Origin: Desulfobacteraceae bacterium
Lineage (GTDB): Bacteria > Desulfobacterota > Desulfobacteria > Desulfobacterales > ETH-SRB1
DNA length: 5,965 nt
Reading direction: 5' to 3'
Assembly: GCA_013202725.1 (NCBI GenBank)
Contig: JABMRH010000150.1
Coordinates: 1 to 5,965 of the forward strand
Shown here piece after piece: positions 5,114 to 5,965 of the stretch (position 1 is its first letter; every line of letters starts with the position of its first letter). The position numbers and the translations under genes are program-made. The notes beneath the pieces were generated by a model that had not been told where the DNA came from, made no database searches, and was given only the letters and a program-made list of their open reading frames with translations.

Positions 5114-5965
5114 TCATGTTACGGACAGAAATTTTTTTATCAGCCGGACAATATTTTTCAACTGCTCAGGCTTTATCCATGCAATCCGTAAATCAGCCTT
5201 AAACCAGGTCAGTTGACGTTTTGCATATCTTCTTGTGTCCCGCTTAAGGGTCGACAAGGCCTCATCCCATGTAAGACGACCCTTTATATAATCAACCGCG
5301 TGTCGATAACCGATCGACTGCATCGGCTTGAGGTTTTCCGAATAGCCCTTGTGAAGAAGCCACTTAACCTCATCTACAAGCCCTGCGTCAATCATTGCGT
5401 CAACTCTGGAGTTAATGCGATCATACAGGATCTCCCTGTTCATATCCAAACCAATGGTCAAAACTTTAAACGGCTCATCTGTAAACCTGTGCTCTTCATG
5501 GCATTCTGATATGCTCTTTCCGGTTATTTCATATATTTCAAGAGCCCTTATTATCCTGTATGTGTCATTAGGGTGTATATTTTCGGCCGCTGTTGGATCA
5601 CATTTGCTCAGCAGCCCGTGGAGAAATGCTGCGCCATGGACTGCCGCCTCCCCTTTCAGGCGCTCACGGATATTTACATCCCCGCCTTTGGCGGGGCCTA
5701 TAAACAGGCCGTATAATAGCGCCTTGATATAAAATCCCGTGCCTCCCGCAACAAATGAAACAGTATCCTGCCTGTCAAGTTTCATGACAGTTTCACGCGC
5801 CATCTTTGCATACATGGCGGCATCAAAGGATTCATCAGGATAAACAATATCGATCATATGGTGTTTGACGCGGGCCTGTTCATCAGGCGTCGCCTTTGCC
5901 GTGCCGATATCCATATATTTGTATATCTGCATTGAGTCTGCATTTATAATCTCGCCCTTAAATTC
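5114..5965 (-). CDS. miaA: tRNA dimethylallyltransferase, 5' end beyond the window (partial, 283 codons visible)
   Basis: MiaA transfers a dimethylallyl group from DMAPP to N6 of A37 in tRNAs that read UNN codons; MiaB-type enzymes can then add a methylthio group. The reading frame is open through the window edge: the 11 codons before the internal ATG at 5932 translate as EFKGEIINADS, joining directly to MQIYKYMDIGTAKAT, which is the conserved family block after the P-loop. The ATG at 5932 is therefore not the start. About 25-30 N-terminal residues, including the GPTxxGKT P-loop, lie beyond the edge. Other signatures, numbered in the visible fragment, are AGGTGFYIKAL (73-83), HPNDTYRIIRALEIYE (131-146), DRINSRVDAMIDAGLVDEV (182-200), QSIGYR (216-221) and RRYAKRQLTWFK (245-256). 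The C-terminus ends normally at TGA (5114-5116). A perfect 7-bp palindrome lies inside the gene at 5680-5696, where the protein reads GPAKGGD. nadE follows after 183 bp. Confidence 0.96.
   Translation of the reverse strand, partial: EFKGEIINADSMQIYKYMDIGTAKATPDEQARVKHHMIDIVYPDESFDAAMYAKMARETVMKLDRQDTVSFVAGGTGFYIKALLYGLFIGPAKGGDVNIRERLKGEAAVHGAAFLHGLLSKCDPTAAENIHPNDTYRIIRALEIYEITGKSISECHEEHRFTDEPFKVLTIGLDMNREILYDRINSRVDAMIDAGLVDEVKWLLHKGYSENLKPMQSIGYRHAVDYIKGRLTWDEALSTLKRDTRRYAKRQLTWFKADLRIAWIKPEQLKNIVRLIKKFLSVT
5680..5696. repeat. Perfect GC-rich palindrome inside miaA
   Basis: CCCCGCC (5680-5686) and GGCGGGG (5690-5696) form a perfect 7-bp stem with a 3-base loop, in a gene that is otherwise fairly AT-rich. 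On the coding strand it encodes part of GPAKGGD, in a surface-like region where, from memory, other MiaA proteins read about GPxADPEIR with one or two fewer residues. It may be a small palindromic repeat inserted into the gene, or chance. Confidence 0.5.

Overview
The window looks like ordinary chromosome from an anaerobic, moderately low-GC bacterium, most plausibly a Desulfobacterota (deltaproteobacterial) lineage. This guess rests on three things: a roughly 600-residue UbiD-family decarboxylase, a stand-alone COG1313-type radical SAM protein, and an intergenic inverted repeat made of CACGAAAN octamers, a kind of repeat I associate with such genomes. No rRNA or other phylogenetic marker is present, so the assignment is tentative.

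Layout: positions 1-168 are non-coding or unassignable, with a strong ribosome binding site at the end. A 61-codon gene (169-354, +) encodes a small beta-rich protein of unknown function. A 223-bp gap follows, with no convincing gene. Next is a long-form UbiD-type prenylated-FMN decarboxylase (578-2377, +) that starts at TTG. The rest is on the minus strand, read from right to left: the 3' part of miaA (tRNA A37 dimethylallyltransferase, cut by the window edge at 5965), a 183-bp spacer containing a long imperfect inverted repeat, glutamine-dependent NAD+ synthetase (nadE, 3260-4930), and a radical SAM protein (2370-3281). The radical SAM start overlaps the nadE end by 22 bp. The radical SAM and ubiD genes converge and overlap by 8 bp at their stop codons.

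Functionally these are housekeeping or cofactor genes: NAD synthesis, tRNA hypermodification, a decarboxylase possibly used in quinone synthesis, and an orphan radical SAM enzyme that is probably co-translated with nadE. I see no phage, transposon, CRISPR, toxin-antitoxin or defence system. I found no evidence of a new multi-gene system. The items most worth a second look are the octamer-periodic inverted repeat next to nadE, the lack of a Shine-Dalgarno sequence at nadE, the unassigned small protein, and the nadE/radical SAM coupling.
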